A stretch of DNA of 64,000 nucleotides. Origin: Rhizobium mongolense USDA 1844 (lineage in GTDB: Bacteria > Pseudomonadota > Alphaproteobacteria > Rhizobiales > Rhizobiaceae). Position numbers and translations under genes: made by a program. The notes beneath the pieces were generated by a model. It worked only from the letters and a program-made list of their open reading frames with translations, made no database searches and had not been told where the DNA came from. Location: NCBI RefSeq assembly GCF_000419765.1, contig NZ_ATTQ01000011.1, positions 124,001 through 188,000 of the forward strand. The letters run 5' to 3'. Numbering within the stretch: position 1 is the stretch's first letter; every line of letters starts with the position of its first letter. This document shows positions 7,270 to 16,136 of the stretch, piece after piece.

Positions 7270-7304
7270 ATAGTTACAAAATCGACAGTTACGTTTGTAA
7301 CTAT
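7270..7304 (+). promoter_or_regulatory. MarR operator between marR and hmgA
   Basis: ATAGTTACAAA at 7270-7280 and TTTGTAACTAT at 7294-7304 form a perfect 11-bp inverted repeat with a 13-base spacer. Inside it, AGTTAC-N4-GTAACT (7287-7302) is a second, tighter palindrome, giving three half-sites in one element. It covers the promoters of both divergent genes. Confidence 0.7.
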
Positions 7305-7326
7305 ATCTGCAGAGGAGGTGCAAGCG

Positions 7327-8682
7327 ATGCTGGACAAGACGAGGAGCACGGCTGCCGATGCCGTCGTCAACAATCCGAAATACATGCCGGGTTTCGGCAA
7401 TGATTTCGAGACGGAGTCCCTGCCCGGTGCGCTGCCACAGGGCCAGAACAGTCCGCAGAAATGCAATTACGGGCTCTATGCCGAGCAATTGTCAGGCTCG
7501 CCTTTTACCGCGCCCCGCGGCACCAACGAACGCTCCTGGCTCTACCGCATTCGCCCGAGTGTGCGCCACACGGGCCGCTTTTCCGACGCCAGTTATCCCT
7601 TCTGGAAATCAGCGCCCTGTCTCGATGATCATTCGCTGCCGCTCGGCCAGTTGCGCTGGAACCCGATCCCGGCGCCGGCGGACGAACTCAACTTCCTCGC
7701 CGGCATCCGCACGATGACAGCGGCCGGCGATGTCATGACCCAGACCGGCATGGCGGCCCATGCCTATGTCTTCAATGCCGACATGGTTGATGACTACTTC
7801 TTCAACGCCGATGGAGAATTGCTGGTCGTGCCGCAGCTTGGCGCCATTTGTGTGTTTACCGAGATGGGCATCATCGACGTCGAGCCTTTGGAGATCTGCC
7901 TTATTCCTCGTGGAATGATCTTCAAGGTAGCGCGCCTCGGCGAGGGTCCCGAGTGGCGTGGCTATATTTGCGAGAACTATGGCGCCAAGTTCACGCTGCC
8001 GGATCGCGGACCGATCGGCGCCAATTGCCTTGCCAACCCGCGCGACTTCAAGACGCCGGCGGCCGCCTACGAAGACAAGGAAATCCCGTGCCGTCTCCAC
8101 GTCAAATGGTGCGGCAAGTTCTATGCGACAGGAATCGGCCATTCGCCACTCGACGTGGTCGCCTGGCACGGCAACTATGCGCCGTTCAAGTATGATCTGC
8201 GCACTTTCGCGCCCGTCGGCGCAATCCTCTTCGATCATCCGGATCCATCGATCTTCACCGTGCTGACGGCGCCTTCGGGCGAAGAGGGAACGGCCAATGT
8301 CGATTTCGTCATCTTTCCACCACGATGGCTGGTGGCAGAACATACATTTCGTCCGCCCTGGTACCACCGTAACATTATGAGCGAGTTCATGGGGCTCATC
8401 CATGGTCAATACGATGCCAAGGCGGAGGGGTTCGTGCCGGGCGGGATGAGCCTGCACAACATGATGCTGCCGCATGGGCCAGACTCCATGGGCTTCGAAA
8501 CGGCATCCAGCGTCGATCTGCAACCCGTGAAGCTCGACCACACGATGGCCTTCATGTTCGAGACCCGCTATCCGCAGCAACTGACACGATACGCAGCCGA
8601 GCTTGAGACGCTGCAGGATAACTATCTCGAATGCTGGGACGGTCTGGAGCGCAAATTCGACGGAACGCCCGGCATCAAGTGA
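7327..8682 (+). CDS. hmgA: Homogentisate 1,2-dioxygenase
   Basis: A 451-residue enzyme that opens the ring of homogentisate to maleylacetoacetate, the central step of tyrosine and phenylalanine breakdown in the cytosol. Family marks include YMPGFGNDFETE and QNSPQKCNYGLYAEQLSGSP near the start, and the Fe(II)-binding region near the end with WYHRNIMSEFMGL (His and Glu ligands) and LHNMMLPHGPD. The start at 7327 has AGGAGGTG 7 bases upstream; an upstream in-frame ATG lies inside marR. It heads an operon with the next two pathway enzymes and is probably controlled by the divergent MarR protein. Confidence 0.97.
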   Translation: MLDKTRSTAADAVVNNPKYMPGFGNDFETESLPGALPQGQNSPQKCNYGLYAEQLSGSPFTAPRGTNERSWLYRIRPSVRHTGRFSDASYPFWKSAPCLDDHSLPLGQLRWNPIPAPADELNFLAGIRTMTAAGDVMTQTGMAAHAYVFNADMVDDYFFNADGELLVVPQLGAICVFTEMGIIDVEPLEICLIPRGMIFKVARLGEGPEWRGYICENYGAKFTLPDRGPIGANCLANPRDFKTPAAAYEDKEIPCRLHVKWCGKFYATGIGHSPLDVVAWHGNYAPFKYDLRTFAPVGAILFDHPDPSIFTVLTAPSGEEGTANVDFVIFPPRWLVAEHTFRPPWYHRNIMSEFMGLIHGQYDAKAEGFVPGGMSLHNMMLPHGPDSMGFETASSVDLQPVKLDHTMAFMFETRYPQQLTRYAAELETLQDNYLECWDGLERKFDGTPGIK

Positions 8683-8721
8683 AGCCGTTTACCGGCTATT
8701 CAAGAAACGGAACTCAAACGC

Positions 8722-9738
8722 ATGAAGCTTGCAACGCTCAAGGACTCCACCCGTGATGGCCGCCTGGTCGTCGTCTCCAAAGACCTCAGCCGATGCTCCG
8801 ATGTGGGCCATATCGCCCGCACGCTTCAGGCCGCGCTCGACGACTGGGCACACGCCGAGCCACGCCTAGCGGCAGTTGCGGAGGGTCTGGAAACCGGCGC
8901 GCAGCCAGCCATGCGATTTCACGAGCACGATGCCGCATCGCCGCTGCCGCGCGCTTATCAATGGGCGGATGGTTCAGCTTACGTCAACCACGTCGAGCTG
9001 GTTCGCAAGGCGCGCAACGCCGAGATGCCGGCAACCTTCTGGACCGAGCCTTTGATGTATCAAGGTGGCTCTGACAGCTTTCTTGGGCCGCGCGACGCCA
9101 TTCTGGTGGCGGACGAATCCTATGGTATCGACATGGAAGCGGAGATCGCTGTCATCGTCGATGACGTGCCAATGGGCTCCACGATCGACGAAGCGCGTTG
9201 CGCCATCCGGCTCGTCATGCTCGTCAACGATGTTTCCCTGCGCGGATTGATCCCGGCAGAACTTGCAAAAGGTTTTGGATTCTTCCAGTCAAAACCGTCC
9301 TCTGCATTCTCACCAATTGCGGTGACGATAGACGAGCTTGGTGATGCCTGGGATGGCGGCAAACTGCATCTGCCGCTCCTTGTCGACCTCAACGGCCAGC
9401 CCTTCGGGCGCGCTAATGCCGGGATCGACATGACATTCGATTTCGGTGAGCTCATCGCCCACGCTGCCAAGACCCGACCGCTCGGCGCCGGCACCATCAT
9501 CGGCTCCGGGACGGTCTCCAATAAGCTGGACGACGGGCCGGGCAAACCGATCTCCCAAGGCGGCGCCGGCTATTCCTGCATCGCTGAGATCCGCATGATC
9601 GAAACGATCGGGACCGGCGCGGCCGCAACACCCTTCATGAGGTTCGGCGATACTGTCCGCATCGAGATGAAGGACGTGCATGGGCGCTCGATCTTCGGAG
9701 CCATCGAGCAGGTCGTTGCGAGATACGAAAGGCAGTGA
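8722..9738 (+). CDS. Fumarylacetoacetate hydrolase
   Basis: A 338-residue fumarylacetoacetase that would split fumarylacetoacetate into fumarate and acetoacetate, the last step of homogentisate catabolism. The metal-binding part of the FAH fold is visible: LGPRDAI, DMEAEIAVIVDDVPMG with the paired acidic ligands, and LVNDVSLRGLIP, followed by KGFGFFQSKPSSAFSP and the GSGTVSN turn. It is shorter than the animal enzyme and belongs to the bacterial FAH-like branch. It lies 39 bases after hmgA and immediately before the isomerase, which supports the specific function over a generic FAH hydrolase. Confidence 0.9.
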   Translation: MKLATLKDSTRDGRLVVVSKDLSRCSDVGHIARTLQAALDDWAHAEPRLAAVAEGLETGAQPAMRFHEHDAASPLPRAYQWADGSAYVNHVELVRKARNAEMPATFWTEPLMYQGGSDSFLGPRDAILVADESYGIDMEAEIAVIVDDVPMGSTIDEARCAIRLVMLVNDVSLRGLIPAELAKGFGFFQSKPSSAFSPIAVTIDELGDAWDGGKLHLPLLVDLNGQPFGRANAGIDMTFDFGELIAHAAKTRPLGAGTIIGSGTVSNKLDDGPGKPISQGGAGYSCIAEIRMIETIGTGAAATPFMRFGDTVRIEMKDVHGRSIFGAIEQVVARYERQ

Positions 9739-9746
9739 GGTCAGAC

Positions 9747-10406
9747 ATGGCGAGCGATGTCGTTCTTTTCGACTACTGGCGCTCTTCGGCAAGCTATCGC
9801 GTCCGGATCGCACTCAACATGCTGGCAATCCCTTATCGGTCGGTTCCCGTCGATCTCCTGGCAAGCCAACACAAGCAGGCGCCTCATCTTGCGCGAAATC
9901 CCCAGGGCCTGGTGCCTGTGCTTGCCATCGACGGCGAGATGCTGACTCAGTCGCTCGCCATCATCGAGTATCTTTCGGAAACGCGGCCGAACGCAGGCCT
10001 GCTGCCCTCGGATGCTTTGGGTCGCCAGCGCGTTAGGGCCCTTTCATATGCCATCGCAATGGACATTCATCCTATCTGCAATCTGAGCGTCGTTTCCCAC
10101 GTCATGCAGCAATCGGGCGATCCGCACGCTGCCCGGCTGGCATGGATGGGCAAATTCATCCGCGAGGGTCTTGACGCCTTCGAGCGTATGTTGAGGGCGC
10201 CGGAGGCTGGTGAGTTCTGCCATGCAGATCAGCCCACCATGGCTGACCTTTGCCTCGTGCCGCAGATCTACAATGCCCGGCGATGGAACGTCGATCTTTC
10301 CGCCTACCCGCGCGCGGCGGCCATCGCAGAAAAATGCGAAAGGCTGCCTGCTTTTGCTGCGGCTCATCCCGATCGGGCGGCGGGCCCGAACTCTCCGGCC
10401 GAATAG
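9747..10406 (+). CDS. maiA: Maleylacetoacetate isomerase (zeta-class GST)
   Basis: A 219-residue zeta-class glutathione transferase that isomerises maleylacetoacetate to fumarylacetoacetate with glutathione. The active-site region reads YWRSSASYRVRIALN, where the usual SSCSWRVRIAL cysteine is an alanine; NPQGLVPVLAIDG and the glutathione-binding QSLAIIEYLSE follow. The C-terminal helical domain has HPICNLSVV. The ATG at 9747 was taken as start; a GTG 12 bases upstream overlapping the previous stop is an alternative. It completes the three-step homogentisate pathway in one operon and ends 9 bases from the convergent transglycosylase gene. Confidence 0.93.
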   Translation: MASDVVLFDYWRSSASYRVRIALNMLAIPYRSVPVDLLASQHKQAPHLARNPQGLVPVLAIDGEMLTQSLAIIEYLSETRPNAGLLPSDALGRQRVRALSYAIAMDIHPICNLSVVSHVMQQSGDPHAARLAWMGKFIREGLDAFERMLRAPEAGEFCHADQPTMADLCLVPQIYNARRWNVDLSAYPRAAAIAEKCERLPAFAAAHPDRAAGPNSPAE

Positions 10407-10415
10407 ACAAAGCAC

Positions 10416-11363
10416 TTATTCATTCTTGAATACCAGGCACACGCCGCCGCGCTTGCGCACCTCGGTGCAGACCTGATTTGCCTCCGTCCTCGTTTGGCGC
10501 GCAACGCGAGCGACATAGCGCGGCCGATAACCGAAGCTGCGGTCACGCTGGCGTAAAATTAGCGGTTTTTCGGCGTTCAGAGGCGCCGGCAACTTGTAAA
10601 CGTCTTCCAGAAAAAGACTGCGCGCTTCCGCAGGATCGAAGTGCGCGGAGAGTTGCGCGCCCCAGGGCGCCCACTCGCCTTCGGGCTGCCAAGGTGCATT
10701 CTTTAAACGGCGGCTTTCGGCAAGAGCAGTACAAGCCTCCAGGAACGTCTTGTCCTTATCGAGTTCCAGTGCTGCTTTGTCGGGCGGGCTGTTCTTCCAT
10801 TCTTCAACGCTGTGTGCGGTTATCGCCGTGACATAGCTTCGTGTTTCGAAAGGCAACGTGCCATGTTCGAGGAATGACGAAAGGCCGTTTTCGCCGGCAT
10901 TATAGGCTGCTGCCGCAAGCCCCAAATTGCCGAAACGGTTACGCAAATCGTTAAGATAGGACGCCGATGCCTGCAGCGCGCTGAGCGCATCATAGCTGTT
11001 TTCCAGGCCGCGCAATTTGGCAGTGTCCGGCATGAATTGCGCAATCCCTTCAGCGCCTTTCGGACTGAGCGCATCGGGGCGAAAACGGCTTTCTCGCCAG
11101 ATGAGCCGTGCAAAATAATCAGGAGGAAGTCGGTTAGCGCGCGCAAGATGATCGATGGCCGTGCAAATGTCGGCGCTGAAGCTTTCCTTTCTGACGCAAA
11201 GGGCCGGCCCGCCTGCCGAAGCCTCTAGAGAATAAAGACATGTCGGCGGCGCGGCACTCCACTCGGGCTGGGAATGTGCAAGGTGGCTGCCAAAAACAGT
11301 GGCAATGAACGCGCCTGCGATCGGCGCAAGTCTTTCGGCTGCCTTCCCTATGGAGCGCCTCAT
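10416..11363 (-). CDS. Periplasmic lytic transglycosylase (SLT domain)
   Basis: A 315-residue exported protein with an N-terminal signal sequence (about residues 1-31) and a family 1 lytic transglycosylase domain. The domain shows LIWRESRFRPDALSPKGAEG with the catalytic glutamate, GIAQFMPDTA and LAAAAYNAGENGL. Such enzymes cut the MurNAc-GlcNAc bond of peptidoglycan with formation of anhydro ends. The C-terminal region with conserved cysteines (CTEVRKRGGVCLVF) resembles a short SPOR-like repeat but I cannot assign it firmly. The gene stands apart from secretion genes, so a general cell-wall role is more likely than a secretion-associated one. Confidence 0.88.
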   Translation of the reverse strand: MRRSIGKAAERLAPIAGAFIATVFGSHLAHSQPEWSAAPPTCLYSLEASAGGPALCVRKESFSADICTAIDHLARANRLPPDYFARLIWRESRFRPDALSPKGAEGIAQFMPDTAKLRGLENSYDALSALQASASYLNDLRNRFGNLGLAAAAYNAGENGLSSFLEHGTLPFETRSYVTAITAHSVEEWKNSPPDKAALELDKDKTFLEACTALAESRRLKNAPWQPEGEWAPWGAQLSAHFDPAEARSLFLEDVYKLPAPLNAEKPLILRQRDRSFGYRPRYVARVARQTRTEANQVCTEVRKRGGVCLVFKNE

Positions 11364-11431
11364 CGGTGCCCTCTCCCCCTACTCCATCGGATCGTCGGGG
11401 CGAGACTATCACAAAATTGCGTGCAAGCCGC

Positions 11432-12595
11432 CTATCGCAGACGCTCGTGCAACTGCGAGATCACGCCAACGTCGGCATTGGCGAAGGCAAGCCGGAGATA
11501 ATCCTCCTGGCCCTCGCCGAAATAGCTTCCGGGGATACAGATCACTCCAGCTTCCTTCGCCAGCTTTTCCGCCACTTCGGCGGAAGGTGTGTTGCCGTAA
11601 GGATGCCGGATGAAGGCAAAGTAGGCGCCGACGGCGGCGATCGACCAGCCGTCCGTTGCTGCCATGACCGCTTTCAGCGCATCGGCGCGGCGGGAGATTT
11701 CCAGCCGATTTGCCACGCGCCATTCCGCCAGAATTGGAAGCGCTGCCGCCACGGCGACCTGAGCCGCCCGCGGGGCGCAGATCTGCATGTTGTCCATGAT
11801 CTTAGTGATCTCGCCGACGATGCGCGGACCTGCTGTGATCGCCCCCAATCGATGTCCCGGAATACAGAAGGATTTGGAGAAACTGTAGAGGAGAACGAGC
11901 GTCTCTTCCCAGCCCTTGATGGAGAGCAGGTCGTGCGGCGCTCCGGCATCGGTCGGCAGAAAGTCCCGATAGGTTTCGTCCAGGATCAGCCACGCTCCAT
12001 ATTTTTGGCAGAGCTGAAAGAGTTCGCGAAGCAGCCCCGGCGGGTAGACAGCACCGGTCGGATTGTTCGGCGAAACGACCGCAAGGCCACGCACTCCCGA
12101 CAACAGGGCCTTTTCTGCCGAGACCAGGCTCGGCAGAAAGCCTTTTGCGGCATCACAATCTACGAGAACACGTCCGATCCCCAGCATCGAAAGCGTGGTT
12201 TCGTGGTTGAAATAGAAGGGATTGGTGAGCCCCATCGTCTCGCCCGACTTGGCAAGCGCGATGGTGCTGCACATGAAGGCCTGGTTGCAACCGGAGGTAA
12301 TATGGATGTTGGCGGCGGAAACGCTCGCGCCATAGACCGCCGACACATGTGTCGCATAAGCCTTTCTGAGCACCTCCTCCCCCTCGATCGCCCCATAGCT
12401 GGTCATGGCCGGAGAGGCGGCCGCCTCGCCGAGGAGCCGCAGCATCTCGGGATGCGCCGGATAGCCGGGTACAGCTTGGGACAGATCAATCAGCGGCCCT
12501 TTGGCACCATCATAGTCACCCGCCCAGGCAAGTACGGAGGGGATGGGCGGCGGCGACAAACGGGCGACCAGCGGATTTGGGTGAGCAAGCGGCAT
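11432..12595 (-). CDS. PLP-dependent class I/II aminotransferase
   Basis: A 387-residue fold-type I aminotransferase. Visible marks are the cofactor-binding SPNNPTGAVYP, DETYRDFLP, and the lysine segment LYSFSKSFCIPGHRLGAI whose Lys forms the Schiff base, plus a late arginine in YLRLAFAN for the substrate carboxylate. It follows the LysR gene by 25 bases on the same strand and faces a ureohydrolase and polyamine-type importer in the divergent direction. That setting suggests transamination of an amino acid or amine released from a guanidino compound; the substrate is inferred, not seen. Confidence 0.88.
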   Translation of the reverse strand: MPLAHPNPLVARLSPPPIPSVLAWAGDYDGAKGPLIDLSQAVPGYPAHPEMLRLLGEAAASPAMTSYGAIEGEEVLRKAYATHVSAVYGASVSAANIHITSGCNQAFMCSTIALAKSGETMGLTNPFYFNHETTLSMLGIGRVLVDCDAAKGFLPSLVSAEKALLSGVRGLAVVSPNNPTGAVYPPGLLRELFQLCQKYGAWLILDETYRDFLPTDAGAPHDLLSIKGWEETLVLLYSFSKSFCIPGHRLGAITAGPRIVGEITKIMDNMQICAPRAAQVAVAAALPILAEWRVANRLEISRRADALKAVMAATDGWSIAAVGAYFAFIRHPYGNTPSAEVAEKLAKEAGVICIPGSYFGEGQEDYLRLAFANADVGVISQLHERLR

Positions 12596-12620
12596 TCCAG
12601 GGCTTTCCTTGAGAGATCGA

Positions 12621-13652
12621 TCAGGATTTCAAACGTCGCTTGACGGGCCGTTGTGCCGCAGCGCGCGCGCGGGAGACAGGGGTGAAGCTTTCAGCCGCCC
12701 CCGCCAAGGCGTCAACGCGTCCGCGCCCGCGGATCGCACGCCGGGCGGACGCCTGCGGTTCTGCTCCGCGGTCGCTTTCGAGCGCTGAGAAGAACCAGTC
12801 GACAAAGACCTTGACGATCGGCGCGGAGCGCACTTCGTTTCGGCAGGCGACATAAAAGGCATCATTGGCCGGAACGGAGAGATCGAAGGGCACGACGAGT
12901 TCGCCTTGGGCAATCAGGCTACCGGCGGTAATCGTATCGCCGAGTGCGACCCCCTGCCCGCTCAAGGCCGCCTCCGTCGAAAGCCGCGCATCGCTCATGA
13001 AGTGCTGCCTGCCCCGCGGCATGTCCAGCGCGTCAGCTGCCGCCAGCCACGTGTTCCATTCGCGTCCATCGTCGCCGTGAAGCAGAACATGGTCGCGCAG
13101 ATCGCGCACCGAACGCACTGCCCGGCTATTCATCAGGGTTGGGCTGACGACCGGAAAAAGCTGCAGGTTGCTCCAAAGACGCGCCCAGCAGTCCAGCCAG
13201 GTCCCATCACCATAGAGAATACAGACATCGATATCCGGCGAGTAAAGCAGCTCAGGATCATTGGAGGCGACGAGCGTCAGGCTGATATCGGGAAACTGTT
13301 CGCTGAACTGGTGCATGCGCGGGATCAGCCAGAAGGACAGCAAAGCCGGAACGCATGAAATTCTAAGGCTCCCGCTTGTCGACGGACGGGTCACCAGGGC
13401 CGTTGCCGCCGCAATGTTCTCGAATGCATGTGTCAGAGCCGGCAACAGCAGGGCAGCCTGCGGCGTAAGCTTCAGCCGTTTGCCATTGCGCTCAAATAGC
13501 GGCGTGCCGAAGACCGCCTCCAGCGCCTTGATCTGATGGCTGACGGCACCATGCGTAACATTGAGCTCGCGCGCAGCCGCCGAGACCGAGCCCCGGCGGG
13601 CAGCTGCCTCGAAAGCACGCAGAGAATTCAGAGGCGGCAGTCGATTGAACAT
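12621..13652 (-). CDS. LysR-family regulator (GcvA-like)
   Basis: A 343-residue LysR-type regulator. The N-terminal helix-turn-helix reads NSLRAFEAAARRGSVSAAAR and ELNVTHGAVSHQIKALE, the form seen in GcvA-like regulators, followed by an effector domain. The start at 13652 was chosen at MFNRLPPLNSL; upstream in-frame codons run across the operator. The C-terminus carries an unusual basic, alanine-rich tail of about 40 residues. It precedes the aminotransferase gene and is divergent from the ureohydrolase-ABC operon, so it probably controls both, and the palindrome just before its start points to autoregulation. Confidence 0.9.
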   Translation of the reverse strand: MFNRLPPLNSLRAFEAAARRGSVSAAARELNVTHGAVSHQIKALEAVFGTPLFERNGKRLKLTPQAALLLPALTHAFENIAAATALVTRPSTSGSLRISCVPALLSFWLIPRMHQFSEQFPDISLTLVASNDPELLYSPDIDVCILYGDGTWLDCWARLWSNLQLFPVVSPTLMNSRAVRSVRDLRDHVLLHGDDGREWNTWLAAADALDMPRGRQHFMSDARLSTEAALSGQGVALGDTITAGSLIAQGELVVPFDLSVPANDAFYVACRNEVRSAPIVKVFVDWFFSALESDRGAEPQASARRAIRGRGRVDALAGAAESFTPVSRARAAAQRPVKRRLKS

Positions 13653-13664
13653 GGCAATCTGTAT

Positions 13665-13702
13665 GTGAGTAAATCTCACGCTTACTGCTATAACAATGTG
13701 AG
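13665..13702 (+). promoter_or_regulatory. Candidate LysR binding site
   Basis: GTGAG-TAAAT-CTCAC at 13665-13679 is a perfect palindrome with the TxxxxN-A-like geometry of LysR sites, and GTGAG recurs at 13698-13702, 33 bases (three helical turns) from the first. It lies between the divergent LysR gene and the ureohydrolase gene. Confidence 0.55.
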
Positions 13703-13819
13703 TTGCATTTCCAACCTTTTTGTTGGGTAATGCAGAAAAAGCAAGAACGACGAGGGGAATGACGTGACGCCGCAGCAAGGTTCCGCTTCCCCGCCGTTAA
13801 AGACAAGAGGTGAACCGGA

Positions 13820-14881
13820 ATGGCCTGGAATCAGACGAAGCTCGAAGAACTGCGCGCAAAATTTGCCGACAGCCACGGCGGCGAGATATTCGATCCCGAC
13901 TTTCGCAAGGTAGCCGACAAGATCTTTTCAAAAAGCGGCACGCGCCTTGCGCCCTATGCCGGCGTTCCGACATTCCTCAGCGCACCCTATATGCAGGTTG
14001 CCGCCGACGAGCCGGATTTCGGCAATCTGCAGGTTGCAATCACCGGCGTTCCGATGGATCTCGGCGTCACCAACCGTCCGGGATCGCGCTTCGGACCGCG
14101 GGCACTGCGCGCAATCGAGCGCATTGGTCCTTATAACCATGTGCTGGGTACGGCGCCGCTGTTTGATTTGCGCGTAGCCGATATCGGCGACGTCCCCTTC
14201 CAGAGCCGTTACCGACTGGAGCTCAGCCATGACGACATCGAAAAACGCATCGGCCAGATGGTCGATGCAGGCGTGGCACCGCTTTGCGTCGGCGGCGATC
14301 ACTCGATGACTCACCCGATCCTCAAGGCAGTCGGCAAGAAGCAGCCGGTCGGCATGATCCACATCGATGCGCATTGTGATACCGGCGGTGCCTTCGACCA
14401 GACAAAATTCCACCACGGCGGTCCATTCCGCAATGCCGTTCTCGACGGCGTGCTCGATCCGACACGCACGGTGCAGATCGGCATCCGCGGTTCGGCAGAA
14501 TATCTCTGGGAGTTTTCCTACGAATCCGGAATGACCGTGATCCACGCCGAGGAGGTGACTGGCATGGGCATGTCCGCGATCATCGAGAGAGCAAAGGAAA
14601 TCGTCGGCGACGCGCCGACCTATCTTTCCTTCGATGTCGACAGCCTCGATCCGAGCTTTGCGCCCGGCACCGGCACGCCGGAAGTCGGCGGCTTGACGAC
14701 GCGGGAAGTTCTGCAATTGATCCGCGGCCTGAAAGGGATCAATCTTGTCGGCGGAGATGTTGTCGAGGTGGCCCCGCAATATGACGCGACGACGAATACC
14801 GCCCATGCCGGCGCCCAGGTCTTGTTCGAAATCCTGAGCCTGATGGTCTTTAGCCCGTCCATCGGCAGCAAGGCCGGCTAA
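13820..14881 (+). CDS. Ureohydrolase (agmatinase/guanidino-acid hydrolase family)
   Basis: A 353-residue binuclear-manganese ureohydrolase. Metal ligands are in GGDHS (His161), DAHCD (Asp183, His185, Asp187) and SFDVDSLDP (Asp272, Asp274). Such enzymes release urea from agmatine, guanidinobutyrate, guanidinopropionate or related guanidines. It would usually be labelled speB, but the N-terminal 60 residues and its company with an importer make a catabolic role on an imported guanidino compound at least as likely as polyamine synthesis. The start has AGAGGTGA just upstream. It is the first gene of an operon with four ABC transporter genes. Confidence 0.88.
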   Translation: MAWNQTKLEELRAKFADSHGGEIFDPDFRKVADKIFSKSGTRLAPYAGVPTFLSAPYMQVAADEPDFGNLQVAITGVPMDLGVTNRPGSRFGPRALRAIERIGPYNHVLGTAPLFDLRVADIGDVPFQSRYRLELSHDDIEKRIGQMVDAGVAPLCVGGDHSMTHPILKAVGKKQPVGMIHIDAHCDTGGAFDQTKFHHGGPFRNAVLDGVLDPTRTVQIGIRGSAEYLWEFSYESGMTVIHAEEVTGMGMSAIIERAKEIVGDAPTYLSFDVDSLDPSFAPGTGTPEVGGLTTREVLQLIRGLKGINLVGGDVVEVAPQYDATTNTAHAGAQVLFEILSLMVFSPSIGSKAG

Positions 14882-14940
14882 AAATCGGCAACGACCGGAA
14901 ACTGCAACATGACAGACCAAACAAAAGAGGGAACAAAGCC

Positions 14941-16029
14941 ATGAAAACCATTCTCGACAAGGCGGTCAGCCGCCGAAACCTGCTGGCAACCGGCCTCGCC
15001 GCCACCAGCATGCTCGCCATGCCCTCCATTCTGCGCGCGCAGGACAAGTCGCTGAAAGTCGGCGTCTATGGCGGCTACTTCAAGGATTCATTCGACAAGA
15101 ACGTCTTCCCGGAATTCACCAAGGCAACCGGCATTACCGTCGAATCGGTTGCCGAACCCACGGGCGAGGCCTGGCTGGTGCAGCTGGAACAGGCTGCCAA
15201 GGCCGGCCAGGCGCCTGCCGACCTTTCGATGATGTCGCAGGTCGCAATGCTCAAGGGCCAGGCGACCGAGCTGTGGACGCCGATCGACACAGCAAAGCTC
15301 AAGAACGCCTCCGGCCTCATCGACCGCTTCGTCAACAAATATCCGGATGGCCGTGTTGCCGGCGTCGGGGCCGTTGCGTGGTACATCACGCTCGTCACCA
15401 ATACCGATGTCTTTAAGGAAGCGCCGACCTCCTGGAATGCCCTTTGGGACCCGGCAAATGCCGACAAACTCGGCTTGCTTGCCCTTGTATCCAACTCGTT
15501 CCTGCTGGAAGTGACGGCCAAGACGCATTTCGGCGGCACGAACGCACTCGATACCGAAGAGGGTCTTCTGAAGGCGTTCGGAAAGCTCGCCGAGGTGAAG
15601 CCGAATGTCCGCCTGTGGTATCGCGACGAGGCACAGTTCGAGCAGGCGCTGAAGTCCGGTGAGATCCCGATGGGACAGTATTATCACGACGTCACCGGCC
15701 TTGCGGCCGCCGACGGTTTCCCGGTCCGCTCAACTTTCCCCAAGGAAGGCGGCATCCAGGATTCCGGCTGCTGGGCGTTGTCGCGTGCCTCCAAGAAGGC
15801 GGAAGAGGCACATATCTTCATCGACTACATGTGCCAGCCGGCCATCCAGGCACTGATGTCGCGCAAGGTAGGCACCGCGCCAACGATCAAGCGCGAGTTG
15901 CTTGACCTGACCGACAAGGAGTTTGCAGCCGTCGCCTCCGACATCGAGCCGATTACGCCGCGCTACGATCTTTATCAGACCAAATCCGATTGGCTGAACC
16001 AGAAGTGGACGGAACTCATCGTCGGTTGA
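14941..16029 (+). CDS. Periplasmic substrate-binding protein, polyamine/guanidino type
   Basis: A 362-residue binding protein of the PotD-like family. The N-terminus has SRRNLLATGLAATSMLAMP, a twin-arginine-like export signal with cleavage near RAQD. The mature part begins KSLKVGVYGGYFKDSFDK and contains NTDVFKEAPTSWNALWDPAN, the hinge segment typical of spermidine/putrescine-type receptors. It captures the ligand in the periplasm for the ABC importer encoded downstream. It lies 59 bases after the ureohydrolase, so the ligand is probably that enzyme's substrate or a related amine. The exact ligand cannot be read from the sequence. Confidence 0.9.
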   Translation: MKTILDKAVSRRNLLATGLAATSMLAMPSILRAQDKSLKVGVYGGYFKDSFDKNVFPEFTKATGITVESVAEPTGEAWLVQLEQAAKAGQAPADLSMMSQVAMLKGQATELWTPIDTAKLKNASGLIDRFVNKYPDGRVAGVGAVAWYITLVTNTDVFKEAPTSWNALWDPANADKLGLLALVSNSFLLEVTAKTHFGGTNALDTEEGLLKAFGKLAEVKPNVRLWYRDEAQFEQALKSGEIPMGQYYHDVTGLAAADGFPVRSTFPKEGGIQDSGCWALSRASKKAEEAHIFIDYMCQPAIQALMSRKVGTAPTIKRELLDLTDKEFAAVASDIEPITPRYDLYQTKSDWLNQKWTELIVG

Positions 16030-16136
16030 GTTTTCGAGACTGAACGCCCCATGACAATGCATGCGCCTTGCGCCTTTGACGGCCAAGGCTCATGCGGGGG
16101 CAGTCGTCCTATGCACGTGGCCCATGCGGGGGATTT

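Noticed and set aside
11366..12643. 425-codon plus-strand frame opposite the aminotransferase
   Set aside because: The minus strand shows all aminotransferase motifs; this frame has none.
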